Assembly (NCBI GenBank): GCA_963929865.1 | Contig: CAWVKK010000059.1 | Span: 50,383 to 114,382 of the forward strand | Length of the DNA: 64,000 bases | Direction of reading: 5' to 3' | Origin: JAGZHZ01 sp963929865 | Lineage (GTDB): Bacteria > Bacillota > Clostridia > Lachnospirales > Lachnospiraceae | Shown here: positions 44,147 through 53,240 of the stretch, in pieces | How positions within the stretch are numbered: position 1 is the first letter of the stretch | How the letters are laid out: each line of letters opens with the position of its first letter | Notes under the pieces: model-generated | Database searches by the model: none | The model's input: only the letters and a program-made list of their open reading frames with translations | Told to the model about the DNA's origin: nothing | Made by a program: the position numbers and the translations under genes

Positions 44147-45490
44147 TTAACATTCTTCTGACTTCAGCTTTCCCCACCGGATTGCAATCATCGGGATTTC
44201 AAATGCGAACATGGCGATCCAGCCGATAAAGTTTGCCCACGCAAGACAGCTGAACGCTCCTCCCATCGCATGGATCAAAATCCATGCCGACAGAAAACGG
44301 GCGGTGAAGTTCAGCACGGTGCTGATCAGCGTCACCTTCAGATCTCCCAGCCCGCGGAAAAAACCCTGGATCACGTTGGTGGCGGCCGGCATAAAATACA
44401 TAAACGCGATCAGACGCAGATACGACACGCCAAGACCGATCACCTCCTCCGACCCGTTGCTCACAAAAAGCTGCATGATCGGGCGGGAAAACAGAAATAC
44501 TGCCGCGGCGACTGCCGCTGTGTAGACAACCTGCAGGAGAATCGAATCGAGAAAGCCCTGCTTCATCCTGGAAACTTTTCCGGCGCCGCGGTTCTGCGCC
44601 ATAAAGGTGGTAGCGGCATGGGCGATATTGCCCTGAGGCGTCATGGCGAAATCGTCCACCCGGTTAATCGCGGTAAACGCAGCGATAAACGATACGCCCT
44701 GCACATTCACGATTGTCTGCACACAGATCTTGCCGAGCTGGATGCACATCTGCTGGAGCGCGCTTGTGATCCCGTATGTAAAGGTTCTCCAGAGGATCGA
44801 CGCGTCAAAAATCCTCCACTTTTTTCCAAGGCAGAGAAACGGAATTTTCTTCTTGATATAAATCAGGCAGAACAGACAGCACAGCGCCTCGCTCAGCATC
44901 GTCGCCACAGCGCTCCCGGGAACGCCAAAGTGCAGCACAACGACAAAAAACAGATCCATCACAATATTGAGAAATGCGCTGATCACAAGAAAATACAGAG
45001 GAACCTTACTGTCGCCCAGCGCCCGCAGGGTGTTGGAAAAAAAGTTATAGACAAAGGTAAAGATCAGTCCTCCAAACACAATTCTGAGATACATCGCCGC
45101 AGAGTCGATAATATCGGACGGCACCTGAATCAGCCTCAGCAGCGGATAGGCAAAAAGGATCAGAAGCAGCGCGGTCGCCGCGGAAAACGCAATGCCTCCC
45201 AGCATCGTCGTGCTGATCTGACGCTCAAGCTGCTCATATTTTTTCGCGCCGTACTGAGTGCTCATGAGGATGCCTGCGCCCATGCACATGCCGCTGATAA
45301 AGAGAATAATCATATTCATGACCGGACCGGCCGTCCCGACCGCAGCCAGGGCGTCGTCCCCGACGAATTTTCCGACGATAACCGAATCCGCCGCATTGTA
45401 GGTGAGCTGAAACAGATTGCCCAGCACAAGCGGTACGGTAAACGATGTCAGCTGAGGGATAATCCGTCCCTGTGTCATATCTTTTGTCAT
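44147..45490 (-). CDS. MATE-family multidrug/cation antiporter
   Basis: 447 residues with twelve predicted TM helices and the MATE signatures PLVLGNLFQLTYNAADSVIVGKFVG near the N-terminus and the repeated fold in the second half (SFIAAFTAINRVDDFAMTPQGNIAHAATTFMAQNRGAG). Expected to export drugs or cationic metabolites using a Na+ or H+ gradient in the cytoplasmic membrane. AGGAGAG is nine bases before the ATG. Single gene, divergent from nothing obvious; its substrate is unknown. Confidence 0.92.
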   Translation of the reverse strand: MTKDMTQGRIIPQLTSFTVPLVLGNLFQLTYNAADSVIVGKFVGDDALAAVGTAGPVMNMIILFISGMCMGAGILMSTQYGAKKYEQLERQISTTMLGGIAFSAATALLLILFAYPLLRLIQVPSDIIDSAAMYLRIVFGGLIFTFVYNFFSNTLRALGDSKVPLYFLVISAFLNIVMDLFFVVVLHFGVPGSAVATMLSEALCCLFCLIYIKKKIPFLCLGKKWRIFDASILWRTFTYGITSALQQMCIQLGKICVQTIVNVQGVSFIAAFTAINRVDDFAMTPQGNIAHAATTFMAQNRGAGKVSRMKQGFLDSILLQVVYTAAVAAAVFLFSRPIMQLFVSNGSEEVIGLGVSYLRLIAFMYFMPAATNVIQGFFRGLGDLKVTLISTVLNFTARFLSAWILIHAMGGAFSCLAWANFIGWIAMFAFEIPMIAIRWGKLKSEEC

Positions 45491-45572
45491 TTTTCATCTC
45501 TCCTGTTCTGTTCTTCTTAATGAAAACATTTCTATTATAGCACTATCCGGCAAGATCTGTATATCGTGACAG

Positions 45573-45600
45573 AAAAAAACCCGGCACATTTCGTACCGGG
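45573..45600 (-). terminator. Terminator of the sigV-rsiV operon
   Basis: Minus strand CCCGGTAC-GAAAT-GTGCCGGG followed by T7. Confidence 0.85.
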
Positions 45601-45616
45601 CTTCTGCCTTGTATCA

Positions 45617-46864
45617 TTAATAGTTGATTCCGGTGACTGCCAAAACACCGTCTGACACGCCGAAGTTGATATTGGCGCTGCTGCCGTCCGATATGGAAAA
45701 TCCTGCCATGCTCGGCTCAAAGTGATCGATGTCCGCCGCTTCCACGGAGGATACAAGCTCATCGGTAAACAGATTTTCTGCGCCGATCGCAAGGAAGTCT
45801 TCCTCTGTCATCACTGCGCCCATGCCCGGCAGTCCCACATAGACCGGAAACGATGTCAACTGTGCCAAAGCCTCCAGATCCTGATCAGCTGCCGCCTTCT
45901 TGACCTTCTGGGCAAATTCTTTTGCCGCTTCTGCGCTGACGTCGAAATTATCTTCGTATGTTACAGATGCCTGCGCGCTTTGCGGCGTGATTTCAAACTC
46001 CGGTTCTCCGGAAGAACCGGGCGCGATTTCATACTGGTCAAAGACAATGACAGGATGATTGCTTTCATTGATATAAAACTTGACGTCGTCGGAGATCCCT
46101 GAAAATCCTCCCTCTTCTTCTGTGAAAAACGCTTCTCCTGCCGCCTCTCTCTCCGAAATCTGTCTTCGGATGCTCTCATTTGCCGTCTCGACATAATCAC
46201 TGCCCAGCAGATCCTCCAGCGTCACAAAGCTTCCGGTCTCGAGGGACAGATTATAGTACTTTGATGCGCTGTAAGCAGTTGTCCAGTTCTCCGTGCCGCT
46301 CACAACAAAGGAGAGGTACGAATCGCTCTGCTGCTTGATTTCATAGTCGACAGTAATCTCGATGTGATGCTCTGCCCATTCCTCGGCAGTTCCGCCCGTG
46401 TCAAGAAACGCCTGCCGATACGCCTCGGCGCGAGAGAAGGCTTCGTCTGCGTACTGCTCGCAGAGATCATAGATTTCCTGGTTGATTGCGTCTGAAGGGA
46501 TTCCGGTATCTTCCGCGATCACTTCGATGGAAGGAATCTGCACGGAAATGCCGATATCATCTTTTTCCGTCTCATAGGAGCGGAACGTCAAAACCTGAGC
46601 GATGCTGCCGATCACAGGAATCTTGGCTGCTTCTTTTGCAAATGCCTCGCTGATATTTAAAGAGGCGGTAAACGTGATGCATACGACTGCGGCCGCCGCC
46701 TCTGCGATGCGGATCACCCTTGCGGCTCTGCGCCTGCGGACAGGCGCGGCTTTCTGTGCCTGTCTTCTCTGAGATTTTTCAATTTCCTGCTGGATCCGGA
46801 CGCTGAGTTCTTCCGGAATCGGAATGGTGTCGTATTCCTGTTTCATTTTTTCTAATTTGCTCAT
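45617..46864 (-). CDS. rsiV: Anti-sigma factor RsiV-like membrane protein
   Basis: 415 residues: cytoplasmic N-terminus (1-48) that would bind the sigma factor, one TM helix (about 50-70, AEAAAAVVCITFTASLNI), then an extracellular part with DUF4163- and DUF3298-like domains (VDYEIKQQSDSYLSFVVSGTE; YNLSLETGSFVTLEDLLG; VKFYINESNHPVIVFDQYEIAPGSSG). In Bacillus subtilis and Enterococcus RsiV binds lysozyme and is then cleaved, freeing SigV. Its start overlaps the sigma gene stop (ATGA). AAGGAGGA ribosome site. The extra C-terminal domain (about 320-415) is longer than in B. subtilis RsiV and resembles a nuclear-transport-factor-like fold. Confidence 0.85.
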   Translation of the reverse strand: MSKLEKMKQEYDTIPIPEELSVRIQQEIEKSQRRQAQKAAPVRRRRAARVIRIAEAAAAVVCITFTASLNISEAFAKEAAKIPVIGSIAQVLTFRSYETEKDDIGISVQIPSIEVIAEDTGIPSDAINQEIYDLCEQYADEAFSRAEAYRQAFLDTGGTAEEWAEHHIEITVDYEIKQQSDSYLSFVVSGTENWTTAYSASKYYNLSLETGSFVTLEDLLGSDYVETANESIRRQISEREAAGEAFFTEEEGGFSGISDDVKFYINESNHPVIVFDQYEIAPGSSGEPEFEITPQSAQASVTYEDNFDVSAEAAKEFAQKVKKAAADQDLEALAQLTSFPVYVGLPGMGAVMTEEDFLAIGAENLFTDELVSSVEAADIDHFEPSMAGFSISDGSSANINFGVSDGVLAVTGINY

Positions 46865-47352
46865 AAATCTTCCTCCTTTATTTTTTCTTTTAATGCTTTC
46901 AGCCCGCGGTAGAGCTTTGTTTTTACAGTGTTTAAATTCATGCCGGTAATGCTGGAAATTTCCTTTAAAGACAGCTCCTCGAAAAATCTGAGCCGGATGA
47001 TCACCTGCACGTCAGGCTCCAGTCTGCTCAATTCCTCTTTGATGTCTCCATTGTGTTCATAGCTGTCTTCACAGTAAGCGGTATCCGGCTGCACACAATC
47101 GGCAAGAAAATGAACCTTCCCGCGTTTTTTTAATACAGCCAGACATTCGTTTATTAAGATCCGATAAAACCATGTCCGGATTGCATCCTCGTTTTTTATC
47201 GTCCCGTAAGACTGCAGTGCCTTGCAGACGGCATTCTGAACAATGTCAAGAGCGTCCTCCTGATGACCGGTATAACTGTAGGCTATTCGATAAAACCGGT
47301 TTTGATTTTCAATAATATACTGAGTCAGCTTTTCATATAATATTTGCTTCAT
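46861..47352 (-). CDS. sigV: ECF-type RNA polymerase sigma factor, SigV-like
   Basis: 163 residues with sigma-70 region 2 (YRIAYSYTGHQEDALDIVQNAVCKALQS) and region 4 (LRFFEELSLKEISSITGMNLNTVKTKLYRGLKALKE). The frame runs up to 47430, but the ATG at 47352 starts MKQILYEKL, the usual family beginning, and has GAAAGG upstream. Paired with rsiV by a 4-base overlap, so it is probably released in response to cell-wall attack such as lysozyme. An ECF-like promoter directly upstream suggests autoregulation. Confidence 0.9.
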   Translation of the reverse strand: MKQILYEKLTQYIIENQNRFYRIAYSYTGHQEDALDIVQNAVCKALQSYGTIKNEDAIRTWFYRILINECLAVLKKRGKVHFLADCVQPDTAYCEDSYEHNGDIKEELSRLEPDVQVIIRLRFFEELSLKEISSITGMNLNTVKTKLYRGLKALKEKIKEEDL

Positions 47353-47400
47353 GGGCGCCACATACCTTTCTTTTTGTCTACTGCTTGTTCTTTTAATATA

Positions 47401-47429
47401 TAGATAAACAGACCGCTCTAAAAGTTTCA
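47401..47429 (-). promoter_or_regulatory. Candidate ECF promoter of sigV
   Basis: Minus strand TGAAAC (47424-47429), 17 bases, TATCTA (47401-47406), 49 bases before the sigma gene. TGAAAC with a following T-run is typical for ECF -35 elements; the -10 keeps only TCTA. Confidence 0.4.
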
Positions 47430-47571
47430 AAATCAGAAAAAAGCGGCGGATTTATCTTGGAATATAGATTTAAATGGAGAAAAGCAGTATAATGATCAGA
47501 CAATCAGCACTCCTTTCGGGGAACACACAAGGGATGCTGAATGGTAAAGCGAAAGATAGGAGGCATAGGAT

Positions 47572-48243
47572 ATGAGAATTTTGGTGGCGGAAGATGACCC
47601 AAGACTGCTGAAATCGTTGGTTCATATTTTGGAGATCAATAAATTTTCGGCAGACGGGGTTTCAAACGGATTAGACGCGCTGGACTACGCGGAAACAGGA
47701 GAATATGACAGCCTTGTGCTTGACATTATGATGCCCGGTCTTGACGGCATCCAGGTGCTGAAAAAACTGCGGGAGAAGGGCGTTACAACACCGGCGCTGT
47801 TTCTGACGGCGAGGACAGAAGTGTCCCAGCGTGTAGAGGGGCTTGACGCCGGCGCGGACGACTATCTGGCAAAGCCGTTTTCCACGCAGGAACTGCTTGC
47901 GCGTCTGCGGGCGATGCTCCGCAGAAAGGATACTTATATGCCGGATCTGCTGACCTTTAATCAGGTGGTGCTGAACCGTTCCACCTATGAACTGACGTAC
48001 GAAGGGAAAACGCAGAACCTCAGCGGCAAGGAATTTCAGGTTCTGGAGATGATGATGCAGAAATCCCGCATGATCGTGACGACCGATCAGTTTATCAGGC
48101 ATATCTGGGGATGGGACGCCAGAGTGGACAGCAGCGTGGTGTGGGTTCACATATCGAACCTCCGGAAAAAATTTGACGCGATCCACGCACCGGTCAAGAT
48201 CCGTTTTGTCCGGGGCGCGGGATACATTTTGGAGGAATGCTGA
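47572..48243 (+). CDS. OmpR-family response regulator
   Basis: 223 residues. Receiver domain with AEDD, phosphoacceptor Asp51 in LVLDIMMPG and Lys in LAKPFSTQELLAR; winged-helix trans_reg_C domain (about 128-222: LSGKEFQVLEMMMQ, VWVHISNLRKKF, IRFVRGAGYIL). AGGAGG precedes the ATG. Its stop overlaps the kinase start (TGATG). Upstream of a VTC-DUF4956-CotH operon whose promoter region carries OmpR-like direct repeats, so it probably controls that operon. Confidence 0.93.
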   Translation: MRILVAEDDPRLLKSLVHILEINKFSADGVSNGLDALDYAETGEYDSLVLDIMMPGLDGIQVLKKLREKGVTTPALFLTARTEVSQRVEGLDAGADDYLAKPFSTQELLARLRAMLRRKDTYMPDLLTFNQVVLNRSTYELTYEGKTQNLSGKEFQVLEMMMQKSRMIVTTDQFIRHIWGWDARVDSSVVWVHISNLRKKFDAIHAPVKIRFVRGAGYILEEC

Positions 48244-49475
48244 TGATCTATAAATTAAGGAGAAATCTGATATGGATCTGCGGGGCGTCGGTTGTAGCGG
48301 TGTTTGTGATCATTTTTGTCCTCATCTACGCTTTCAGCAGGAATCAGCTCAATTCGATCATGGACAGCATCACAGACCGGATAGCGGAAAATGAAAAAGT
48401 GCTTTTTGATTCCGGCGGCGGGGAGGGCGCGCCGCCCCAAACAAATCTTCCTCCGGATTTTTTTAAAGAGGAAAACCGCTTTCAGATACAATTTTTTATC
48501 GTCCGCTTTGACCTGGAGGGTGAAATCACATCGGAACAGATAGACCCGATAGCTTCCATCGCCTCGGAGACTGCACACGCGTACGCCAGGGAAGCGTTAG
48601 AGCAGAACAGAGAACGGGGGTGGGTGGAAGACTGCCGGTACAAGGTCTGCGATACGGAAACCGGACAGACCGTAGTGTTTGCAGACGGAAAGATGAACCG
48701 GTCAGTCTCAAACATGACGCTTATGACGGCAGGCGCTGTGCTCATCGGCAGCCTGCTCGTGATCATCGCGCTGATTGTCATTTTTTCAAAAAGGGCGGTC
48801 GGACCGATTGCCGAGAGCTACAAAAAGCAAAAACAATTTATCACGGACGCAAACCATGAGCTGAAGACGCCCCTCACACTGATCCTGACGAACCTTGACA
48901 TTGTCGAGGCGGAATTAGGAAAAAACGAATGGCTCGACGATATCCGGGCTGAAGGGGAGCGCATGAATGCGCTGGTGCAGCAGCTTGTGACGATGACCCG
49001 GATGGATGAGGATGAAAACGCTATGGCAGACGAGCCGTTCCAGCTAAGCGATACGGTGTCCGACACGGTATCGGAGTTCAAAACGCTGGCTGAGATAAAA
49101 GGGATGTCGCTGCGCTTTCAGATACAGCCCGGCATCGCGTACAGCGGAGATGAGGAGGCAATTCGCCGGCTGATCGCAATCCTGCTCGACAACGCGGTCA
49201 AATACTGCGACCCGGGCGGTGAGATTGCGCTGACGCTGCAGGCAAAAAGAAAGATCACACTCACCGTGGAAAATTCATGCGCCAATGTAGGAGAACTGGA
49301 GCTTGACAAGCTGTTTGACCGGTTCTACCGGGCAGACAAAGCCAGGACGTTTGACGGCGGATTCGGCATCGGATTATCGATCGCAAAGGCGATTGCGCGC
49401 CGGCATCACGGCGATATCAGCGTCTGCAAAAAAGACGGCCGCCGCATTAGCTTTAAGGTGACACTGAGGCGGTGA
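48243..49475 (+). CDS. Sensor histidine kinase, EnvZ/PhoR type
   Basis: 410 residues: TM1 (about 13-33), extracellular loop (about 35-160), TM2 (about 165-188), HisKA with NHELKTPL (phosphoacceptor His205) and HATPase_c with N-box LLDNAVKYC and G-box GGFGIGLSIAKAIA. No HAMP motif is evident. GGAGG at 48231-48235 supports the ATG at 48243 over 48237. Partner of the preceding regulator. Confidence 0.92.
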   Translation: MIYKLRRNLIWICGASVVAVFVIIFVLIYAFSRNQLNSIMDSITDRIAENEKVLFDSGGGEGAPPQTNLPPDFFKEENRFQIQFFIVRFDLEGEITSEQIDPIASIASETAHAYAREALEQNRERGWVEDCRYKVCDTETGQTVVFADGKMNRSVSNMTLMTAGAVLIGSLLVIIALIVIFSKRAVGPIAESYKKQKQFITDANHELKTPLTLILTNLDIVEAELGKNEWLDDIRAEGERMNALVQQLVTMTRMDEDENAMADEPFQLSDTVSDTVSEFKTLAEIKGMSLRFQIQPGIAYSGDEEAIRRLIAILLDNAVKYCDPGGEIALTLQAKRKITLTVENSCANVGELELDKLFDRFYRADKARTFDGGFGIGLSIAKAIARRHHGDISVCKKDGRRISFKVTLRR

Positions 49476-49552
49476 CAGGAATGCGCAAAAAGGGAAATAT
49501 TTAAGAATATGCGTTCGAAAAAGTCTTCCGTTTCATAATATATTCACAGTCT

Positions 49553-49570
49553 CTTTAGGCTGACTTTAGC
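49553..49570 (+). promoter_or_regulatory. OmpR-type direct repeat upstream of the VTC-CotH operon
   Basis: CTTTAG occurs at 49553 and 49564, exactly 11 bases apart (one helical turn), 48 bases before the TTG start at 49618. This spacing is the standard layout for OmpR/PhoB-family regulators. A TAAAAT -10-like box lies just downstream. The regulator encoded at 47572 is the likely binder. Confidence 0.5.
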
Positions 49571-49617
49571 GTCTTATCGTAAAATGTAGGTAAAATTTTC
49601 TGAAAGGAAGTGTAAAA

Positions 49618-50295
49618 TTGTACCGACATGAACTGAAGTATCAAATTAATCATTCCGATTATCTTGCGATCCGTCAAAGACTGGGCCCGGTGATGAAAAA
49701 GGACGAACATGTCAATGAGGACGGGAGATATGTGATCCGGAGCATTTATTTTGACAATTCTGACGATAAGGTGCTCAGAGAAAAAATCGACGGGATCCAG
49801 AAAAGGGAAAAATTCAGGATCCGCTATTACAATGACGATCTCTCTTTCCTTACACTCGAAAAAAAGATCAAGTACAACAATCTGTGCATGAAGATAGACG
49901 CTGAATTGTCAGAGGCAGAATGCAGGGCGATCCTTAGCGGAAAGACAGATTGGATGATGGCGCACCCAAGCGGACTGGTACGGGAGCTGTACTGTAAAAT
50001 GAACAGCCAGCAGTTAAGACCGCGGCTGCTCGTGTCATATATCCGCGAGCCTTATGTCTATGCCGCCGGAAATGTACGGGTTACGTTTGATTTCGGTATC
50101 CGCAGCACGCTGTTTCACAGAGAATTTCTGGAACGCACCGTTACAGACATCGAAATAACCGACACGCCCGGCGATATTATTTTAGAAGTCAAATTCGACG
50201 CCTTTTTGCCGGATATTATTCAGTCTCTTCTGCAGACGGAAGAAATCAGGCAGCAGGCATATTCGAAATACGGTTCGGGCCGCAGATTTGGATAA
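49618..50295 (+). CDS. VTC-domain protein (polyphosphate polymerase fold)
   Basis: 225 residues of the VTC domain (PF09359), the triphosphate-tunnel fold that in yeast Vtc4 makes polyphosphate from ATP. Visible tunnel residues: HELKYQI at the N-terminus, YVIRSIYFD, KFRIRYYN, LEKKIKYNNLCMKID, RLLVSYIREPY and IILEVKFD. It has no TM segment or SPX domain. Starts with TTG, supported by AAAGGAAG eight bases before. It forms an operon with a DUF4956 membrane protein and a CotH-type kinase. Actual polyphosphate synthesis by the bacterial stand-alone form is inferred from the fold. Confidence 0.88.
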   Translation: MYRHELKYQINHSDYLAIRQRLGPVMKKDEHVNEDGRYVIRSIYFDNSDDKVLREKIDGIQKREKFRIRYYNDDLSFLTLEKKIKYNNLCMKIDAELSEAECRAILSGKTDWMMAHPSGLVRELYCKMNSQQLRPRLLVSYIREPYVYAAGNVRVTFDFGIRSTLFHREFLERTVTDIEITDTPGDIILEVKFDAFLPDIIQSLLQTEEIRQQAYSKYGSGRRFG

Positions 50296-50321
50296 ATAAG
50301 ATAAGTCAGGAGGAAAAGATT

Positions 50322-50993
50322 GTGAGTTTTAATGATATTTTTAAATCTAGCTTTTTGGAGAGCGTATCAGAGTTTTCCATCGTCGACACACTGATAGGAC
50401 TGGCGGCTGCATTGGTGATTAGTCTGTTCATTTTTATGATTTACAAAAAGACACTGACCGGTGTGATGTACTCCAGCGGGTTTGCTCTGACCCTGATCGG
50501 TCTTTCGCTTGTAACGACCCTGGTCATCATGGCGGTAACGTCTAACGTCGTTCTCTCGCTCGGCATGGTCGGCGCTCTGTCGATTGTCCGTTTCCGCGCA
50601 GCGATCAAAGAGCCGATGGAAATAGTTTTTCTATTCTGGTCTCTCGCCACAGGTATCGTCATAGGCGCCGGGATGATCCCGCTTGCCATCATCGGATCTG
50701 TCATCATCGGAGTGATTCTGCTGCTGTTCGCAAACAGAAAAATCCACAGCAATCCGTATATTCTCGTCCTGAATCTGAGAGATGAGGAGACGGAAAACAG
50801 CGCGCTTGGCATTTTGGAGAAAAACGTGGAGCATTTTATCGTCAAATCAAAGACAGTCAATGCAGCTGGGATCGAACTTACCGCAGAACTGCGCACAAAG
50901 GATGCCACGACCGGCTTTGTCAACGCAATCCAGTCTGTTCCGGGAGTGGGAAGCGCAACGCTGGTAAGCTATAACGGCGAATATATGTCATAA
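50322..50993 (+). CDS. DUF4956 membrane protein
   Basis: 223 residues with about four TM helices in the first half (IGLAAALVISLFIFMIYKKT; GFALTLIGLSLVTTLVIMAVT; LSLGMVGALSIVRFRAAIKEPMEIVFLFWSLATGIVIGAGMIPLAIIGSVIIGVILLLF) and a soluble C-terminal domain (about 145-223) with an ACT-like pattern. The motif GMVGALSIVRFRAAIK(E)P is the family hallmark. DUF4956 usually sits next to VTC-domain genes; its function is unknown. Starts with GTG after AGGAGG. It may localise the VTC protein or pass its product across the membrane; both are guesses. Confidence 0.85.
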   Translation: MSFNDIFKSSFLESVSEFSIVDTLIGLAAALVISLFIFMIYKKTLTGVMYSSGFALTLIGLSLVTTLVIMAVTSNVVLSLGMVGALSIVRFRAAIKEPMEIVFLFWSLATGIVIGAGMIPLAIIGSVIIGVILLLFANRKIHSNPYILVLNLRDEETENSALGILEKNVEHFIVKSKTVNAAGIELTAELRTKDATTGFVNAIQSVPGVGSATLVSYNGEYMS

Positions 50994-51007
50994 CGGAGGA
51001 AATCGGC

Positions 51008-53188
51008 ATGATCGTGCATAAACATATTACAAAAATCATTGCAGTGATCATGGCAGTTGCCGTCTGTCTGTGCCTGGCTGCAATGGTTTTTGCGGAAGAA
51101 CTGATTGACGCGATGGACGGCACAGGCGTTGCTATGGAATATGAATCCAAGCTTTTTAATACCGACGAACCTATAACTGTCAATATCATAATGGATGAGG
51201 CAGAATGGGAGGATATGCTGGCAAACGCTACCCAAGAGGTCTACTATTCATGCGATGTGGAGATTAACGGAGAGACGTTTTACCGCGTTGGAATTCGCCC
51301 AAAGGGGAATACCAGTCTGACAGCCATCGCCAGCGATCCCACCACAGACCGGTACAGCCTGAAACTGGAGTTTGATCAATATGTAGACGGACAGACCTGC
51401 TATGGTCTTGACAAATTAGTTCTCAACAACAACTACGCTGACGCGACTAACATGAAAGAAGCGCTGATCTACGACATGTACCAGTATCTTGGAGTCGACG
51501 CTTCGCTTTACAATTATGCTGAAATTTATGTGAACGGTGAATACTGGGGCGTCTATCTGGCCCTGGAAGCAGTGGAGGACAGCTTCCTGCTGCGCAATTA
51601 CGGCACGGAAAACGGCGCGCTCTATAAGCCGGACAGTATGAACATGGGCGATATGGGCGACTTCGGTGACATGGACTTTGGAGATATGGACTTTGGCGGC
51701 ATGGACTTTGGCGGCATGAATTTTGGAGGTATGGATTTTGGCGATATGAACTTCGAAGAAATGACTCCGCCAAGCCGGGACGGAAATGAGAAAGCTACTC
51801 CCGCGCAGCCCGGCGGCGATCTGCCGGAGGATTTTGATTTCGGCGGCGGAGGATTCGGCGGATTTTCTATGGGCGGAGACGGCGCCAATCTGAACTATAC
51901 CGACGATGACCTGGACAGCTACTCCACCATCTGGGAAGGAGAAGTTACAGATACGACAAAGTCAGACCATAAACGTGTGGTAAAAGCTCTGAAAAATATC
52001 TCGGAAGGCGTCGATCTTGAGACATATATGGATGTGGATAATCTTCTGAAATATATGGCGGTTCATGTGTTCTCCGTCAATGAAGACAGCCTTTCCGGAA
52101 TGATGGCGCACAACTATTATTTGTATGAGTCAGACGGACAGCTCAATATCCTGCCGTGGGATTATAATCTTGCTTTTGGCGGAATGAGCGGAATGGGCAG
52201 CGGAGACAGCGCGACAGAAGTTGCGAACTCTGCGATAGACCAGGCGTTCTCCGGCACAAATTTCTTTGACACCCTGATGGAGAATGAAGAGTATGAGGCG
52301 AAGTATCACGAGTATTTGCGGCAGCTCGCAGACGAATATATTTACGGAGGCGGTTTTGACGAGTTTTACAGCCGCACGCGCAGCCAGATTGATTCTCTGG
52401 TCGAAAGCGATCCGACTGCATTTTACAGCTACGATGAATACCTTACCGCAGTGGAGACGCTTTATGAACTTGTACAGCTCCGAGGTCAGTCTATCCAGGG
52501 ACAGATAGACGGTACGATCCCTTCTACAGAACAGGAGCAGAGAAATTCAGACGCGCTTGTAGATGCCTCTCACCTTGACCTGAGCGTTATGGGCAGTATG
52601 AGTATGGGAGGCAATATGCGGGGCGGAGATTCCAAAGACGGACAAGAGACGCCTGAGGAATCCGGTTCTTCTGAGTCTGGCGTAAAAGGAGTTTCGGTAA
52701 ACTTTGATCCTTCTCAGTTTGGAGGCGGGGAGATGCCGGAAGGATTTGACCCTTCCCAGTTTGGGGGAGGGGAAATGCCGTCAGATTTTGACCCTTCCCA
52801 GTTTGGAGACGGAGAGATGCCGGAAGATTTTGATCCTTCTCAGTTTGGAGAGGGTCAGGCTCCGGAAGATTCTGACACTTCTGAGACTGAGGGAGATACG
52901 GCTGAGGATGACGAGACGGATTCGCAGCAGACGAGACAGAGCGGCAGCGCAGAGAGCGAGACAGAGCAGACGGCAGAGGACGCGTCTCCCAGCCAGGCTC
53001 AGGCAGGGCGCGGAGGATTCGGAAACGGCGGAAATATGCCGGACAATATGCCGAACATGGGATTTAGCGGCAGCGCCACAAATTCGGCTGTGTCCGACAA
53101 CCTCATTTTATATGGCATATGCTTTGCCGTGATGGCAGCTGCCCTTGTGTTTGCAAAGGTATACCGCAGAAGGACAAGGAAACGGTAA
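51008..53188 (+). CDS. CotH-type secreted kinase-like protein with two internal repeat arrays
   Basis: 726-residue extracellular protein of the CotH family (Fam20-like protein kinase fold). Signal peptide ending near MVFA-EE (about 29); C-terminal TM helix (about 699-718) and RRRTRKR tail anchor it. Kinase-like features: IRPKGNTSL, DKLVLNNNYADATNMKEAL, Asp360 in VNEDSLSG and the metal-binding-type PWDYNLAFG (Asp385). An insert at residues 213-252 repeats a G(D/G)M(D/N)F unit eight times, and residues 566-621 hold four 14-residue FDPSQFGxGEMPxx repeats, followed by an acidic Ser/Glu-rich tail. The Ser-x-Glu-like tail sequences could be its own targets. GGAGG precedes the ATG. Confidence 0.88.
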   Translation: MIVHKHITKIIAVIMAVAVCLCLAAMVFAEELIDAMDGTGVAMEYESKLFNTDEPITVNIIMDEAEWEDMLANATQEVYYSCDVEINGETFYRVGIRPKGNTSLTAIASDPTTDRYSLKLEFDQYVDGQTCYGLDKLVLNNNYADATNMKEALIYDMYQYLGVDASLYNYAEIYVNGEYWGVYLALEAVEDSFLLRNYGTENGALYKPDSMNMGDMGDFGDMDFGDMDFGGMDFGGMNFGGMDFGDMNFEEMTPPSRDGNEKATPAQPGGDLPEDFDFGGGGFGGFSMGGDGANLNYTDDDLDSYSTIWEGEVTDTTKSDHKRVVKALKNISEGVDLETYMDVDNLLKYMAVHVFSVNEDSLSGMMAHNYYLYESDGQLNILPWDYNLAFGGMSGMGSGDSATEVANSAIDQAFSGTNFFDTLMENEEYEAKYHEYLRQLADEYIYGGGFDEFYSRTRSQIDSLVESDPTAFYSYDEYLTAVETLYELVQLRGQSIQGQIDGTIPSTEQEQRNSDALVDASHLDLSVMGSMSMGGNMRGGDSKDGQETPEESGSSESGVKGVSVNFDPSQFGGGEMPEGFDPSQFGGGEMPSDFDPSQFGDGEMPEDFDPSQFGEGQAPEDSDTSETEGDTAEDDETDSQQTRQSGSAESETEQTAEDASPSQAQAGRGGFGNGGNMPDNMPNMGFSGSATNSAVSDNLILYGICFAVMAAALVFAKVYRRRTRKR
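51644..51763 (+). repeat. Met/Phe/Asp/Gly five-residue repeats inside the CotH gene
   Basis: About eight 15-base units encoding G(D/G)M(D/N)F interrupt the kinase-like domain between VEDSFLLRNYG and the following conserved part. The nucleotide copies are imperfect, so the array is not brand new. Confidence 0.85.
52703..52870 (+). repeat. Four 42-base tandem repeats in the CotH gene
   Basis: Four in-frame copies encode FDPSQFG(G/D/E)G(E/Q)(M/A)P plus two variable residues. Length is exactly 42 bases each with no frame change. Copy number could vary by slippage. Confidence 0.9.
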
Positions 53189-53240
53189 AACAGCGGATTT
53201 TAAATGGCTGCATGATCCGCAAAGATAAACAGGCAAAAGA

